From: Bdellovibrionaceae bacterium UBA2316
GTDB taxonomy: Bacteria > Bdellovibrionota > Bdellovibrionia > Bdellovibrionales > Bdellovibrionaceae
NCBI GenBank assembly: GCA_002345205.1
Contig: DDVI01000047.1
Coordinates: 34,234-98,233 of the forward strand
Direction: 5' to 3'
DNA: 64,000 bases
Shown: piece after piece, positions 18,484-27,769 of the stretch
How the letters are laid out: each line of letters starts with the position of its first letter
Position numbering within the stretch: position 1 is the first letter of the stretch
Notes under the pieces: generated by a model
What the model was told of the DNA's origin: nothing
The model's input: only the letters and a program-made list of their open reading frames with translations
Databases searched by the model: none
Made by a program: the position numbers and the translations under genes

Positions 18484-20223
18484 CTATTTCTTAAGAGGTA
18501 ATTTTTCTACAATGTAGCTAATGATTTGGCCCTCCGGCACCTTGGTCATTTGCTTTGTTTTTCGTTCCACGACTTCAACGTCACCTTGCTCAAGGGTTTT
18601 AGCACCGAAGTTAATTCGCAGTGGCATACCCAATAAGTCAGCGTCTTTGAACTTGAATCCCGGACGCTCGTCACGGTCATCAAGAAGCACGTCGTAGCCC
18701 ATTTCTTTTAATTTTTCATAAGTATCATGTGCTTTCTTTGAAACTTTTTCGTCTTTCAAATCGAGCAAGCAAATATGCACTTGGAACGGAGCTATCGATA
18801 CCGGCCAGATAATTCCGTCCGCATCGTGCATCTGTTCGATGATGGCTTGAATCGTCCGAGATACACCAATTCCGTAACAGCCCATTTCAAATGGTTGCGC
18901 TTTTCCGTTTTTATCAAGGAACGTCGCTTTCATTTTTTCAGAGTATTTGCGGCCTAGGTAAAACACGTGACCAACTTCGATACCACGAAAGGCCTGAAGT
19001 TTACCGTTGCTCTTGGGACATTTATCGCCCGCTCGAGCCATCCGTAAATCAACAACCGCTTTTGGGGTAAAATCGATTCCATGATTTACATTCTTTAAAT
19101 GGAAGCCATCTTCATTCGCGCCAACGATGTAGTTTTTAAGTCCGCTTACGCCATTATCCATGTACACAGGAATTGTTAAGCCAACTGGCCCACAAGACCC
19201 TGGGTTAGCACCGCTGACTTCCTTCACTTCGACGTCTGTTAACATTAAAGGATCGTTAGGAAGGTTTAATACTTTCTTAAGCTTAGTTGGGTTCAATTCG
19301 TCTGATCCACGCAACAAAACAGCCACCGGCTTAAGCTCTTTATCTTTTGGATCAAGACCTGAATTACCAGAATAGAACAAAATTTTCACAAGTTCTTTTT
19401 CAGCAACACCTGTCAATGCCGCAAGATCTTTGATTGTTTTCTGAGTCGGAGTTGCGAATTTTTCTTTTGGCAATGGTTGCGCATTCGATACGTGCGGCTC
19501 GAAATCAATGGCTGGGCAAACTTCGATATTCGCTGCGAAATCAGTCGTATCCGACACTAACAATGAGTCTTCACCTGCATCCGCAAGCAATTGGAATTCG
19601 TGGGTTTGCGACCCACCGATATTTCCGGCATCGGCTTCTACGATACGGTATTTCGCACCTAAACGATCGAAAATCGCTTTGTAAGCATCATACATAGCAT
19701 CGTAGGCTTTCAATGCGCCGTCTCTGTCCATATCGAATGAGTAGGCGTCTTTCATGATGAATTCACGACCACGCATTAAACCAAAGCGAGGGCGAATTTC
19801 ATCGCGGTACTTGGTTTGGATTTGGTACAAGTTACGGGGTAAATCTTTGTAGGATTTCAAATCGTTACGAACATAATCCGTGATGGCTTCTTCGTGAGTC
19901 GCGCCCAGACAGAACCATTTTTCGTTACGGTTTTTAAGCCTCATTAAACCTGGGCCCATTTCATCCCATCGGTTTGTTTCCTGCCATAATTCTTTAGGAT
20001 GAAGAGCCGGCATTAGAACTTCTTGAGCACCACGTTTTTCAAGCTCTTCGCGAACGATCGCTTCGAATTTACGAATCGCCTTTAGCGCTAGTGTTCCATA
20101 GGTAAAGATACCGGGATCTAGTTTTTTCATCATCCCGGCGCGGATCATCAATTTGTGTGATGGAATTTCCGCATCGTTTGGTGCTTCTTTCAGAGTGTAT
20201 AAGTGGCTTTTAGACCATTTCAT
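18484..20223 (-). CDS. proS: Prolyl-tRNA synthetase
   Basis: Charges tRNA-Pro. The 579-residue product is the bacterial form. It has class II motif 1 near RKFEAIVREELEKRGAQEVLMP, motif 2 (RNLYQIQTKYRDEIRPRFGL, then MRGREFIMKDAYSF), a YbaK-like editing insertion at about 230-400, motif 3 (FEMGCYGIGVSRTIQAIIEQ) and a C-terminal anticodon-binding domain (about 470-575). Its ATG overlaps the stop of the ntrX-like gene by 4 bp (ATGA), which implies translational coupling. Confidence 0.97.
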   Translation of the reverse strand: MKWSKSHLYTLKEAPNDAEIPSHKLMIRAGMMKKLDPGIFTYGTLALKAIRKFEAIVREELEKRGAQEVLMPALHPKELWQETNRWDEMGPGLMRLKNRNEKWFCLGATHEEAITDYVRNDLKSYKDLPRNLYQIQTKYRDEIRPRFGLMRGREFIMKDAYSFDMDRDGALKAYDAMYDAYKAIFDRLGAKYRIVEADAGNIGGSQTHEFQLLADAGEDSLLVSDTTDFAANIEVCPAIDFEPHVSNAQPLPKEKFATPTQKTIKDLAALTGVAEKELVKILFYSGNSGLDPKDKELKPVAVLLRGSDELNPTKLKKVLNLPNDPLMLTDVEVKEVSGANPGSCGPVGLTIPVYMDNGVSGLKNYIVGANEDGFHLKNVNHGIDFTPKAVVDLRMARAGDKCPKSNGKLQAFRGIEVGHVFYLGRKYSEKMKATFLDKNGKAQPFEMGCYGIGVSRTIQAIIEQMHDADGIIWPVSIAPFQVHICLLDLKDEKVSKKAHDTYEKLKEMGYDVLLDDRDERPGFKFKDADLLGMPLRINFGAKTLEQGDVEVVERKTKQMTKVPEGQIISYIVEKLPLKK

Positions 20224-21566
20224 GAATTAACCTCAATTCCATAAGATTTTATTTTTCTATGTAAGTAACTGCGCTCTAAACCAATAACTTCCGCTGTCTT
20301 AGAGATATTGCCGCCGTTTTCTTTGATTTTTTGTACTAGGTATTCTTTTTCGAACTGCGCGCGTGCATCACGGAATGTAGTCATGGCCGCTGTTGTAGAT
20401 TTACTAACGTCCTCAAGTCCAGCGAACTTCACGTCATGTACGTCTATATATTCAAGTGGAGTTAGGATATATACACGTTCTACGAAGTTTTTAAGCTCAC
20501 GCACGTTGCCTGGCCAAGCGTATTCCTGCATAAGCTGGATCGCTTTTTCCGAAAATACTTTTTTTGTTTCACCGCTTTCTCGTGCGAAGCTGTCACTAAA
20601 ATACGATACCAATGTCGGAATATCAGTAGCTCGTTCACGAAGTGCAGGCACCCGGAAGGGTACTGTTTGAAGCATTGTATAGAAGTCTTCACGGAACTTG
20701 CTCTGACGAACAAGTTCACCCAAATCTTGAGTATTAGAGGCCAAAACGCGCACATCGGAAAGAATTTCTTCTTTTCCACCGAAGCGTTGAAATTTCTTTT
20801 CCTTGAGCAATTTCAATAATTTCATTTGTACAAACGGTGGAACTTCCTGAATTTCTTCAAGGTACAATGTTCCACCTTGAGCTAATTCTATTTTTCCACG
20901 ACGAGTTTTGTGCACCCCAGGGTAGGCGTCTTTTTCGATTCCAAATAATTCCCCTTCAATTAGTTCTTCAGAAACCGAAGCACAGTTGAATTCTATGAAT
21001 GGCTGGCTGGCGCGAGGACTGAAATAATGAACATTCTGCGCCACTAAATTTTTACCCGCACCATGTTCGCCGGTTACCAGACACCACGAGTTAGACGGGG
21101 CTAGCTGCGTGATAAGCTGTTTAAGCGATTTTACGTTGTCCGCATCGCCAACAATGGCAAGGCTCTTGCGAAGCTTGTTCAAAAGAGCCGTTTTTTCTTC
21201 TTTTTCATTTAAATAATTTTTTAAGTTATTTAACGTGATTACGATCTTATCAATTGAAAGAGGTTTTTCGATAAAGTCATACGCGCCAAGTTTGGTCGAC
21301 TTAACGGCCGTTTCGATCGTTCCATGACCTGAGATCATGATAAATTCGATTTGAGAGAACTTTTGGCGCGCTTGTTTTAAAGTTTCGATACCGTCCATAC
21401 CAGGCATCCAGATATCCAGGAATACAATCTGGGGGGAATCAGTTTGCATTTTCATCAAACCTTCTTCACCATTGGCAGCTGTGTCTACTTCGTATCCTTC
21501 GTCACGAAGGGAAGCACTCAGGACATCACGTATTGGTTTTTCGTCATCGACAATTAGAATTTTCAT
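20220..21566 (-). CDS. ntrX: NtrX-like response regulator with a degenerate sigma-54 activator domain
   Basis: A two-component regulator of 448 residues. The receiver domain (1-120) has the acidic pair DDE near residue 7, phospho-acceptor Asp51 in FLDIWMPG and the conserved Lys in FIEKP. The AAA+ domain (about 140-370) has a changed Walker A (GEHGAGKN for the usual GESGTGKE) and a changed Walker B (LYLEEI for LFLDEI). The GAFTGA loop that contacts sigma-54 is replaced by DAYPGV. A Fis-type HTH ends the protein (NISKTAEVIGLERSYLHRKI). It lies 19 bp after the sensor kinase gene. It probably binds DNA as a repressor or a sigma-70 regulator. Confidence 0.85.
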   Translation of the reverse strand: MKILIVDDEKPIRDVLSASLRDEGYEVDTAANGEEGLMKMQTDSPQIVFLDIWMPGMDGIETLKQARQKFSQIEFIMISGHGTIETAVKSTKLGAYDFIEKPLSIDKIVITLNNLKNYLNEKEEKTALLNKLRKSLAIVGDADNVKSLKQLITQLAPSNSWCLVTGEHGAGKNLVAQNVHYFSPRASQPFIEFNCASVSEELIEGELFGIEKDAYPGVHKTRRGKIELAQGGTLYLEEIQEVPPFVQMKLLKLLKEKKFQRFGGKEEILSDVRVLASNTQDLGELVRQSKFREDFYTMLQTVPFRVPALRERATDIPTLVSYFSDSFARESGETKKVFSEKAIQLMQEYAWPGNVRELKNFVERVYILTPLEYIDVHDVKFAGLEDVSKSTTAAMTTFRDARAQFEKEYLVQKIKENGGNISKTAEVIGLERSYLHRKIKSYGIEVNS

Positions 21567-21585
21567 ATTCTAACTTATGACCCAT

Positions 21586-23835
21586 TTAGATAGGAAATTC
21601 AATGATCATCTTGGTGCCGTAGGGAGAATTGGGACTGACACGGATGAAACCATTATGGTCCTCAATCGTGCGTTTCACGATGGCTAGGCCCAGTCCCGAA
21701 CCCGTTTCTTTTGTACTGAAGTAAGGTTCAAAAATACGGGCCATTTGCTGGGAAGGAATCCCAGTTCCGTTGTCTGACACAATAATTTTTGCGATCCTTA
21801 AGTCACGATTGAAGTCCGTATTGATCTGAATGACGCCTTCGCGATCTTTTGGCAAGGCCGCAATAGAGTTATCTACCAAGTTTACTACGACTCGCTGAAT
21901 TTGCTCGTGATCAAAGTTAAATTCAGGGATGTCAGGATTGTAGTACTCTTGGAACTGAACATGAGAATGAGCCGACTTAAATAATTTTAATGAATCCTGG
22001 ATCACTTGGTTCAAATTACCCAATACCGAGCGCTTCTGCGGCAAACGAGCAAACTGTGAAAATTCATTAACCAGTTTTTTCATCTGATCTACTTGATTTA
22101 CAATCATCGACGTACATTCAAGGAATGCAGGATCTGAAATATCGCTGGCAAATTTTCTTTGCAACCGTTCCGCCGACAATTTAATCGGAGTGAGTGGATT
22201 TTTAATTTCGTGTGCAATACGCCGAGCGACTTCTGTCCAAGCCTGAGAACGCTGCGCTGTCTGAATATCCGTCAAGTCGTCAAACACCAAAATTTTACCA
22301 ATTTCATGATTTTTTTCGTCCTTCAACAACGACAGGCTGATCATCAGCGGAAGAACTTCGCCATTAAGGTTTACTTGGAATTCTTTCTGAATTGATTCCA
22401 TCTTGAACGTATTCATTTGTTTTAACAATTCAGAAAAAATTCTGAATTGCTCTAACGTCAGAAGTTCCCTCACCGATCGATTAATAAACTTTTGTTCATC
22501 GATTTTTAACAATTTCGCGGCGTGCTGATTGACCGTAGTAATCCTGCCTGATTTATCCACAGAGATAACCCCAGCCGATACATTCTTAAGCACGACTTCG
22601 ATGTAAGAAAGAGTTTCATGCAAGCTATTGTTTGCCGAGCGCGCTTCATTTACCGATTTTTCTAATTCACTGGTCATCTTGTTAAAGCTTGAAACCAGCT
22701 GAGCCATTTCTTCAGATCCGGTATTAACTGAAATCTGAGTGTACTCGCCTTGCGCTATGAGCGAGGTGGCTTTTCCGAGCTGTACGAGAGGAATCGATAA
22801 CTGCTTGGCCAAATGGAATCCGAACCAAATCGCGGCCATCAAAATCACGAGAGTGATAAGAATTAGGATAATCATGTAGATCGATTTCAACGGGTATTCG
22901 AGGGGATTGATATCTCGGAATTCATCATACGCACTCGCTACGTCATTCATTCGCGAAATTAACGAGAGCGGAACAAACGACGACACTACAATGGCCCCTT
23001 TGTCGGCACCTTCCTGAATCGGAACAATTACGCGAACCAGGTTCCCTTCCCCGAATTGATGGATCGTCGAACTTTCCACTTGGTTTTTGATTCCCTTCTG
23101 CAAGAAATCGAGTGAGACCTTGGGAATATCATCAATTTGCGAATTTTCTAATGTCGTTAAAATGCGTTCACCAAAGATCCCAGGATAAAACTCGATGGCA
23201 TCTACGAGGTATTCTTGTTGCAATGTTTTAATTTTTTTCAAAATCGCCTTGCGGTCGTTCATATTACGAATATGCCGAGCAACTTCATGAGCAAAGTGAT
23301 AATTTTTTTTCTTTTCGTTAAAGTAATAAAAATTTTGTACTTCTAGAGAGCTTTTTAAAACCCCCACCATTTTTACACTGAACCACTTATCGAAACTGGA
23401 ATTGATATAAAATACGGATATAATAAAAATCAAGAACGTGGGAATAGCGCTAAACGATACGAACGATGCAATCAGCTTTGCTTTTAGACTGCTTCCGAAA
23501 ATTCCACTTCGTCGCTCGACAAATACTTTCATGATATTTCGGAAAATTAAAAAAATCAGAAGCAACAGGATAACGATGTTAAAATTTACGAGGCCGAAAA
23601 AGAAAATACTATGAACGAACGGTAGCTGTTGCGATGTCGAAAAAAGACGAATTTCAAACCAAGTTAAGAAAACAAAAATGACTGACAAAATAAAAACGAC
23701 AATAATTTCCCGTTTCCGCTTTCGGATTTCCTTTGATACCGCCCCCGCAATTTGTGACGGATCAAACAGCAGACCTTTTAAATTGTCATACCGAGAAGAG
23801 TCTTCTGAATTGTGTTTTTTATTTTCGTCTGCCAT
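21586..23835 (-). CDS. ntrY: NtrY-like membrane sensor histidine kinase
   Basis: A 749-residue kinase. Three hydrophobic segments lie in the first 150 residues, then an extracytoplasmic sensing region (about 150-315), another membrane span (about 320-345), HAMP, a PAS domain (VLKNVSAGVISVDKSGRITT), the HisKA box IAHEIKNPLTPIKLSAERLQ with the phospho-His, and the ATPase domain (VVNLVDNSIAAL, DNGTGIP, GSGLGLAIVKR). This layout is that of NtrY, which in alphaproteobacteria senses nitrogen or redox state. It is paired with the NtrX-like gene downstream. ribH ends 3 bp upstream of its ATG. Confidence 0.9.
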   Translation of the reverse strand: MADENKKHNSEDSSRYDNLKGLLFDPSQIAGAVSKEIRKRKREIIVVFILSVIFVFLTWFEIRLFSTSQQLPFVHSIFFFGLVNFNIVILLLLIFLIFRNIMKVFVERRSGIFGSSLKAKLIASFVSFSAIPTFLIFIISVFYINSSFDKWFSVKMVGVLKSSLEVQNFYYFNEKKKNYHFAHEVARHIRNMNDRKAILKKIKTLQQEYLVDAIEFYPGIFGERILTTLENSQIDDIPKVSLDFLQKGIKNQVESSTIHQFGEGNLVRVIVPIQEGADKGAIVVSSFVPLSLISRMNDVASAYDEFRDINPLEYPLKSIYMIILILITLVILMAAIWFGFHLAKQLSIPLVQLGKATSLIAQGEYTQISVNTGSEEMAQLVSSFNKMTSELEKSVNEARSANNSLHETLSYIEVVLKNVSAGVISVDKSGRITTVNQHAAKLLKIDEQKFINRSVRELLTLEQFRIFSELLKQMNTFKMESIQKEFQVNLNGEVLPLMISLSLLKDEKNHEIGKILVFDDLTDIQTAQRSQAWTEVARRIAHEIKNPLTPIKLSAERLQRKFASDISDPAFLECTSMIVNQVDQMKKLVNEFSQFARLPQKRSVLGNLNQVIQDSLKLFKSAHSHVQFQEYYNPDIPEFNFDHEQIQRVVVNLVDNSIAALPKDREGVIQINTDFNRDLRIAKIIVSDNGTGIPSQQMARIFEPYFSTKETGSGLGLAIVKRTIEDHNGFIRVSPNSPYGTKMIIEFPI

Positions 23836-23838
23836 TAA

Positions 23839-24297
23839 TTATTTTTTCTTGCTGAGTGATTTACCTAAACCAATCATTTCCATAACTGTTTGAGCTGCGT
23901 CACGGCCCTTATGTCCGTGTTTTCCGCCTACACGATCTAGAGCTTGCTCTTCGTTTTCGGTCGTTAAGATACCGAAGGCAATTGGTTTGTTAGTTTTTAG
24001 CATGAGCTGAGTAATACCATCAGTTACGCTATTACATACATAGTCATAGTGAGACGTTTCTCCACGAATCACAGCGCCTAAAGCCACCACGCCGTCAAAA
24101 CCGCGATTTAATACCCACTGACACGTCAATGGAATTTCCACTGCCCCGGGGACGCGAAATAATTCGATGTGCACGCCGTCACATTCTTCAAGATACTCAA
24201 TAGCTCCATCTTGTAATTTGTCTGTTATCTCTTCATTGAATCGGGAAACGACAACGGCAATTTTAAACTTAGGCTTTTTAATTTTTTTTGATTTCAT
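23839..24297 (-). CDS. ribH: 6,7-dimethyl-8-ribityllumazine synthase
   Basis: Condenses the pyrimidinedione with 3,4-dihydroxy-2-butanone 4-phosphate, the step before riboflavin. The 152-residue product has VVSRFNEEITDKL, the phosphate loop with FRVPGAVEIPL, and GAVIRGETSHYDYV containing the catalytic His. The Lys-rich N-terminus (MKSKKIKKPKF) is unremarkable. It lies 3 bp upstream of ntrY. The other riboflavin genes, ribB and ribE, lie 0.7 kb upstream on the same strand, split off by a plus-strand gene. Confidence 0.96.
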   Translation of the reverse strand: MKSKKIKKPKFKIAVVVSRFNEEITDKLQDGAIEYLEECDGVHIELFRVPGAVEIPLTCQWVLNRGFDGVVALGAVIRGETSHYDYVCNSVTDGITQLMLKTNKPIAFGILTTENEEQALDRVGGKHGHKGRDAAQTVMEMIGLGKSLSKKK

Positions 24298-24386
24298 ATA
24301 TTTGCTCGCTTTGCGCTAGGCTTTTAATAAACTATAAACCACAAAATGATAGTCATTCCAAGAAATCCATATAAACTAGCGCGTAT

Positions 24387-24986
24387 ATGAAACTATACTA
24401 TTCATCCACGTCTCCATTTGCAAGAAAAGTCAGAATGTCCGCTATCTTACTAGGCCTGGAAAAACAGATTACTTTAGAAACGGTGGATGTTTTTAACGAC
24501 GCTAGCTATTCAAATGTCAATCCACTTGTCAAAGTACCCACCCTACAAACTCGAGAAGGACTATTTTTAACTAACTCACCTTTCATTTTGGATTATTTAG
24601 ATTCTATGTCTTTGGAATTAAAAATGATCCCGACTGACTCGTCTCGCTGGCAAGCCTTACAGTTCCAATCCGTAGCTGACGGAATAATGGATGCAGCTGT
24701 TTTGCGACGATTGGAAAGTCTGCGCCTCCCGGAAAAACAAGATCCAAAATTTGATCAACGGCAAAAAGAAAAAATTAAAAATGGTCTACAGTATTTTGAA
24801 GACTCAATTCAATTGCTTAAAGACGAAAATAATTGGACAGTCGCTGAGATTAGTCTTTGTTGTGCGATCGGATATTTATATTATCGCTTCGCAAACGAAA
24901 ATTGGTTAGCGAACGTCCCAAAACTAAATAGTTGGTACGAAAATGCTCAAAAATTAAGTTGGGTTTCGCAAACCGTTGTTAAATAA
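24387..24986 (+). CDS. Glutathione S-transferase-fold protein
   Basis: A 199-residue protein starting MKLYYSSTSPFARKVRMSA. The thioredoxin-like N-domain has the GST active-site start (Ser-Thr-Ser-Pro-Phe-Ala) and VKVPTLQTREGLFLTNSPFI, whose cis-Pro and Asn-Ser contact glutathione. The C-domain is all-helical (about 85-195). The substrate is unknown. It is inserted on the opposite strand between ribH and ribB. There is no clear Shine-Dalgarno site; TATAAA at 24370-24375 would place the start point within about five bases of the ATG. Confidence 0.85.
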   Translation: MKLYYSSTSPFARKVRMSAILLGLEKQITLETVDVFNDASYSNVNPLVKVPTLQTREGLFLTNSPFILDYLDSMSLELKMIPTDSSRWQALQFQSVADGIMDAAVLRRLESLRLPEKQDPKFDQRQKEKIKNGLQYFEDSIQLLKDENNWTVAEISLCCAIGYLYYRFANENWLANVPKLNSWYENAQKLSWVSQTVVK

Positions 24987-25005
24987 AGTTCAGTACTGTA
25001 GAAAA

Positions 25006-25662
25006 TTAAGTTAGATTTTTTCTAAAGTTTACTAGGTCTTTGATCGTTCCCATTTTTATTCCAAACTTGCTTGCAAACTTGAATAGATCTGGAACACGGG
25101 CCATAGTGCCATCTTCGTTCGTTACTTCACAAATCACCGCCGCTGGATTCAAATCACACAATTTTGCTAAATCCACTCCCGCTTCTGTATGGCCGTTGCG
25201 ACTTAAAACACCATTTTTATTAGCGCGAATTGGGAACATATGACCCGGCATTTGAATATCTTTAGGACCGGATGTTGGGTTAGACGCTACACGTACCGTG
25301 TGTGCTCGATCTTGAGCCGAAATCCCCGTTGTCACACCTTCTGCGGCTTCGATGCTGACGGTAAATGCAGTTTTATTTGGAGATGAATTTTTCTCGTCAG
25401 ATACCATTTGAGGTAACTGCAAACGATCTACTTGATCAGGATGCAAAGCTAGGCAGATCAAGCCACGTGCATGGGTAGCCATAAAGTTAATGGCCTCTGC
25501 TGAAACAAAATCAGCCGCGATAATGATATCGCCTTCGTTCTCACGATCTTCGTCATCAACTAAAATGACCATGCGACCTTTTTTAAAATCAGCAAGGATG
25601 TCTTGAATAGAATGAAACTGGGAACTAGAGGACAATGTCGGACCCCTCATATTTTCTAGCAT
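25006..25662 (-). CDS. ribB: 3,4-dihydroxy-2-butanone 4-phosphate synthase
   Basis: Makes the four-carbon precursor of riboflavin from ribulose 5-phosphate. The 218-residue product has MVILVDDEDRENEGDIIIAA (metal-binding acidic loop), FMATHARGLICLAL, TGISAQDRAHTV and RNGHTEAGVDLAKL. The GTP cyclohydrolase II domain often fused behind it (RibBA) is absent, so this is a stand-alone enzyme. Its first 38 bp overlap the end of ribE. AAGGG precedes the ATG at 25662; an internal TTG at 25641 with GAGGGG upstream is a possible alternative. Confidence 0.94.
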   Translation of the reverse strand: MLENMRGPTLSSSSQFHSIQDILADFKKGRMVILVDDEDRENEGDIIIAADFVSAEAINFMATHARGLICLALHPDQVDRLQLPQMVSDEKNSSPNKTAFTVSIEAAEGVTTGISAQDRAHTVRVASNPTSGPKDIQMPGHMFPIRANKNGVLSRNGHTEAGVDLAKLCDLNPAAVICEVTNEDGTMARVPDLFKFASKFGIKMGTIKDLVNFRKNLT

Positions 25663-26233
25663 TCAAGAACCCTTTCATAAAATAGTCACACTCAAAGCTA
25701 ACTAAATCGCCGGTCTTAAGCATGTCTAAGTTTGTTTTCTTTAGCGTTTCAGGAATTAAGCAAACTGAAAACGAATTTGCATTGACTTCATTTAACGTTA
25801 AACTAACACCATTAATAGTAATAGATCCTTTTTTCCAAAAGTATTGACCAAAGCCTTGCGGAACTTTGAAATCTAAAATTAGACAATCACCCGCGACTTC
25901 ACGTTTGATCAAAGCCGTTGTTCCGTCAGCATGTCCGCTGACCAAATGACCATGAATACGATCACCAAAACGAAGCGATCGTTCTAGATTCACGGTGCGC
26001 CCTAATAAATTAGATTTATTCCAGCCCATCACTTTTAGAGTTTCAAACCCCAAAGTGAAAACTAAATAAGACGAAAAATCTTCAACCGTTAAACACACAC
26101 CATTTGTCGCAATACTATCGCCAATACGTACATCGTCAAATATAGCCGGTTTCGTGACATAAATAGAAATCGATTGATCTTTTTCTTGAACGTCGACGAT
26201 TTTCTGAGTGGCTTCGATGATTCCGGTAAACAT
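25625..26233 (-). CDS. ribE: Riboflavin synthase alpha chain
   Basis: Dismutates two lumazine molecules to riboflavin. The 202-residue product starts MFTGIIEATQKI, the invariant family N-terminus, and has two tandem lumazine-binding repeats (SIATNGVCLTVEDF, about 1-95, and SITINGVSLTLNEV, about 96-190). An upstream in-frame TTG at 26269 was rejected because the family starts at MFTGIIE. No FMN riboswitch signature is visible upstream. It overlaps ribB, so the pair is translationally coupled. Confidence 0.95.
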   Translation of the reverse strand: MFTGIIEATQKIVDVQEKDQSISIYVTKPAIFDDVRIGDSIATNGVCLTVEDFSSYLVFTLGFETLKVMGWNKSNLLGRTVNLERSLRFGDRIHGHLVSGHADGTTALIKREVAGDCLILDFKVPQGFGQYFWKKGSITINGVSLTLNEVNANSFSVCLIPETLKKTNLDMLKTGDLVSFECDYFMKGFLNARKYEGSDIVL

Positions 26234-26290
26234 GGAGAAGGTTCTATCAAGGCCTTGAGTAACTGTCAAAAGAGAGATACGGAAAGACCA

Positions 26291-26313
26291 GACAGAGCCT
26301 CGATGGCTCTGTC
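26291..26313 (-). terminator. Hairpin after the 26329-27483 gene
   Basis: A perfect 9-bp stem (GACAGAGCC / GGCTCTGTC) with a 5-base loop, 15 bp after a stop codon and followed on the minus strand by TGGTCTTTCC. The U-tract is weak, so termination is plausible but not certain. Confidence 0.5.
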
Positions 26314-26328
26314 CAATCCAATTAGAAG

Positions 26329-27483
26329 CTATCTATTTAGATTTCTTACACTGTTAGTGGACAAAGACGACTTTTTAACTGTTGAAGACGATGCTGTCGT
26401 AGTTGCGATCGGCTCAACTAGTTTGCGAATTTTTACTTTAGCACCCATTTTTATTGGGACGCCTGATTCAAATACGACCTTACCCGCTGATGCGTCTGTA
26501 CTGACATCGAATACTTCGATCGAAGCAATAGGTTCACCATCTAGAGTACTTTGCAAGCGAGACTCACATGGCACAGGGATTTCGCCGTTTTCTGAAATCC
26601 AGAACGTTTTTTCATTGTAGATGTTAAAAACATCGCCTTTTTGAACGTTGTGATTTGCACCCGCAAGGATCGTCGCTACGTGCTCATCCGCGTAGAGTAC
26701 ACGAGTATACCATTCTTGTTTTGTATCTAGCTGTTCTTGGATTTGTTTAATTGAAGTTTCTAACGCCTTATAAGATACGCGCGCCAAAGGTGTTTGGAAA
26801 TAGAAACTTGGATCTAATAATAAATTTGCTAACGGCAATGTGAATTCAAGCTGTGTACGAGTTTGCTTTGAAGTTACGTTCGCAGCGCCATACACTTCCG
26901 ATGTTACCGGATTTGATGCTACCATGTTCATATCAAGCTGGTATGTTTCTACTCCGAAATTGATACTTGGAATACCATTTGGGTTGTACGCACCGGCCGT
27001 AGTAAATCCTAAGCCCAAACCTATCTTATTCATAAGCTCGAATGAATTGATGGTTCCCCAAAGACGGTATTGAGGTAAGTTTACTAGACACGCAATTTCA
27101 TCTGACATCACAACATTGGGAACCGCATTTCTGCCAAACGTTCTTTCGAGTAATTGAACGTCATTTACACCCAAGTTCATATCGGCGAAACGAATATTAG
27201 ATCCTAACTGCGACGGAGATTCATTGAATGGAGGTTTGTAGCGGAATGCAAAACCTTCGCTCGCTTGAAGAACGGGATAGATCTGCTGATTGATTACATA
27301 TTGGAAATCAAATTTCTGACCACCTGGCATATCGATCAAGCGTGATTGTACTAATCCAACATCGACGATCTTTTTAAGCTTTCTAGGCTTTGGTGCGTCT
27401 ACGTTTCCTTTTTTCTCGCACGATTCATTTCCCATCAATAGCAAGCCAGTCGCTACGAGTATCAAAGTCTTGGCAATTCTCAC
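26329..27483 (-). CDS. Secreted protein or lipoprotein with a possible FlgT/CsgG-like C-terminal domain
   Basis: 384 residues from a GTG start with GAGGAGG upstream. The N-terminus MRIAKTLILVATGLLLMGNESCEKKG is a signal peptide ending at Ser-Cys, a possible but non-canonical lipobox. The middle part is unrecognised. Around residues 280-350 the pattern ILAGANHNVQKGDVFNIYNE, then IASIEVFDVSTDASAGKV, recalls the beta-rich domain seen in CsgG/FlgT-type periplasmic proteins; this rests on eye comparison only. It stands alone between ribE and an outer-membrane protein gene, with a hairpin downstream. Confidence 0.7.
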   Translation of the reverse strand: MRIAKTLILVATGLLLMGNESCEKKGNVDAPKPRKLKKIVDVGLVQSRLIDMPGGQKFDFQYVINQQIYPVLQASEGFAFRYKPPFNESPSQLGSNIRFADMNLGVNDVQLLERTFGRNAVPNVVMSDEIACLVNLPQYRLWGTINSFELMNKIGLGLGFTTAGAYNPNGIPSINFGVETYQLDMNMVASNPVTSEVYGAANVTSKQTRTQLEFTLPLANLLLDPSFYFQTPLARVSYKALETSIKQIQEQLDTKQEWYTRVLYADEHVATILAGANHNVQKGDVFNIYNEKTFWISENGEIPVPCESRLQSTLDGEPIASIEVFDVSTDASAGKVVFESGVPIKMGAKVKIRKLVEPIATTTASSSTVKKSSLSTNSVRNLNR

Positions 27484-27769
27484 ACGTCCTCCTCAATTAA
27501 AGTCCTAACACCTAGATAATCGGAGGGTTTACGAAAGTCTGTAGTCTAGGGATGGAAATAGTTTTAAAAAACAAAACAACCAGGAAAGCCGCGTAAATAG
27601 TGGAAAGCAGGACTTATTGCTAGATCAAAAGGGTATCTAATGTTTTGACGGTTTTGTGGAACTTGGACCTTTGTCTACCCCTTATTCAAAAAATCCCGGA
27701 TTTTCGAGGGAATGAAGGTTTGTCTTCTTTTGTCGGATCTAGTGGTCGTGAGGGACCTTTCTCTTAATA

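Noticed and set aside
26234..26330. FMN riboswitch upstream of ribE
   Set aside because: The conserved RFN helices and loops are not visible; the space holds only a simple hairpin.
26174..26620. 148-codon plus-strand frame across the ribE/26329 junction
   Set aside because: It is antisense to two supported genes and includes a terminator-like hairpin.
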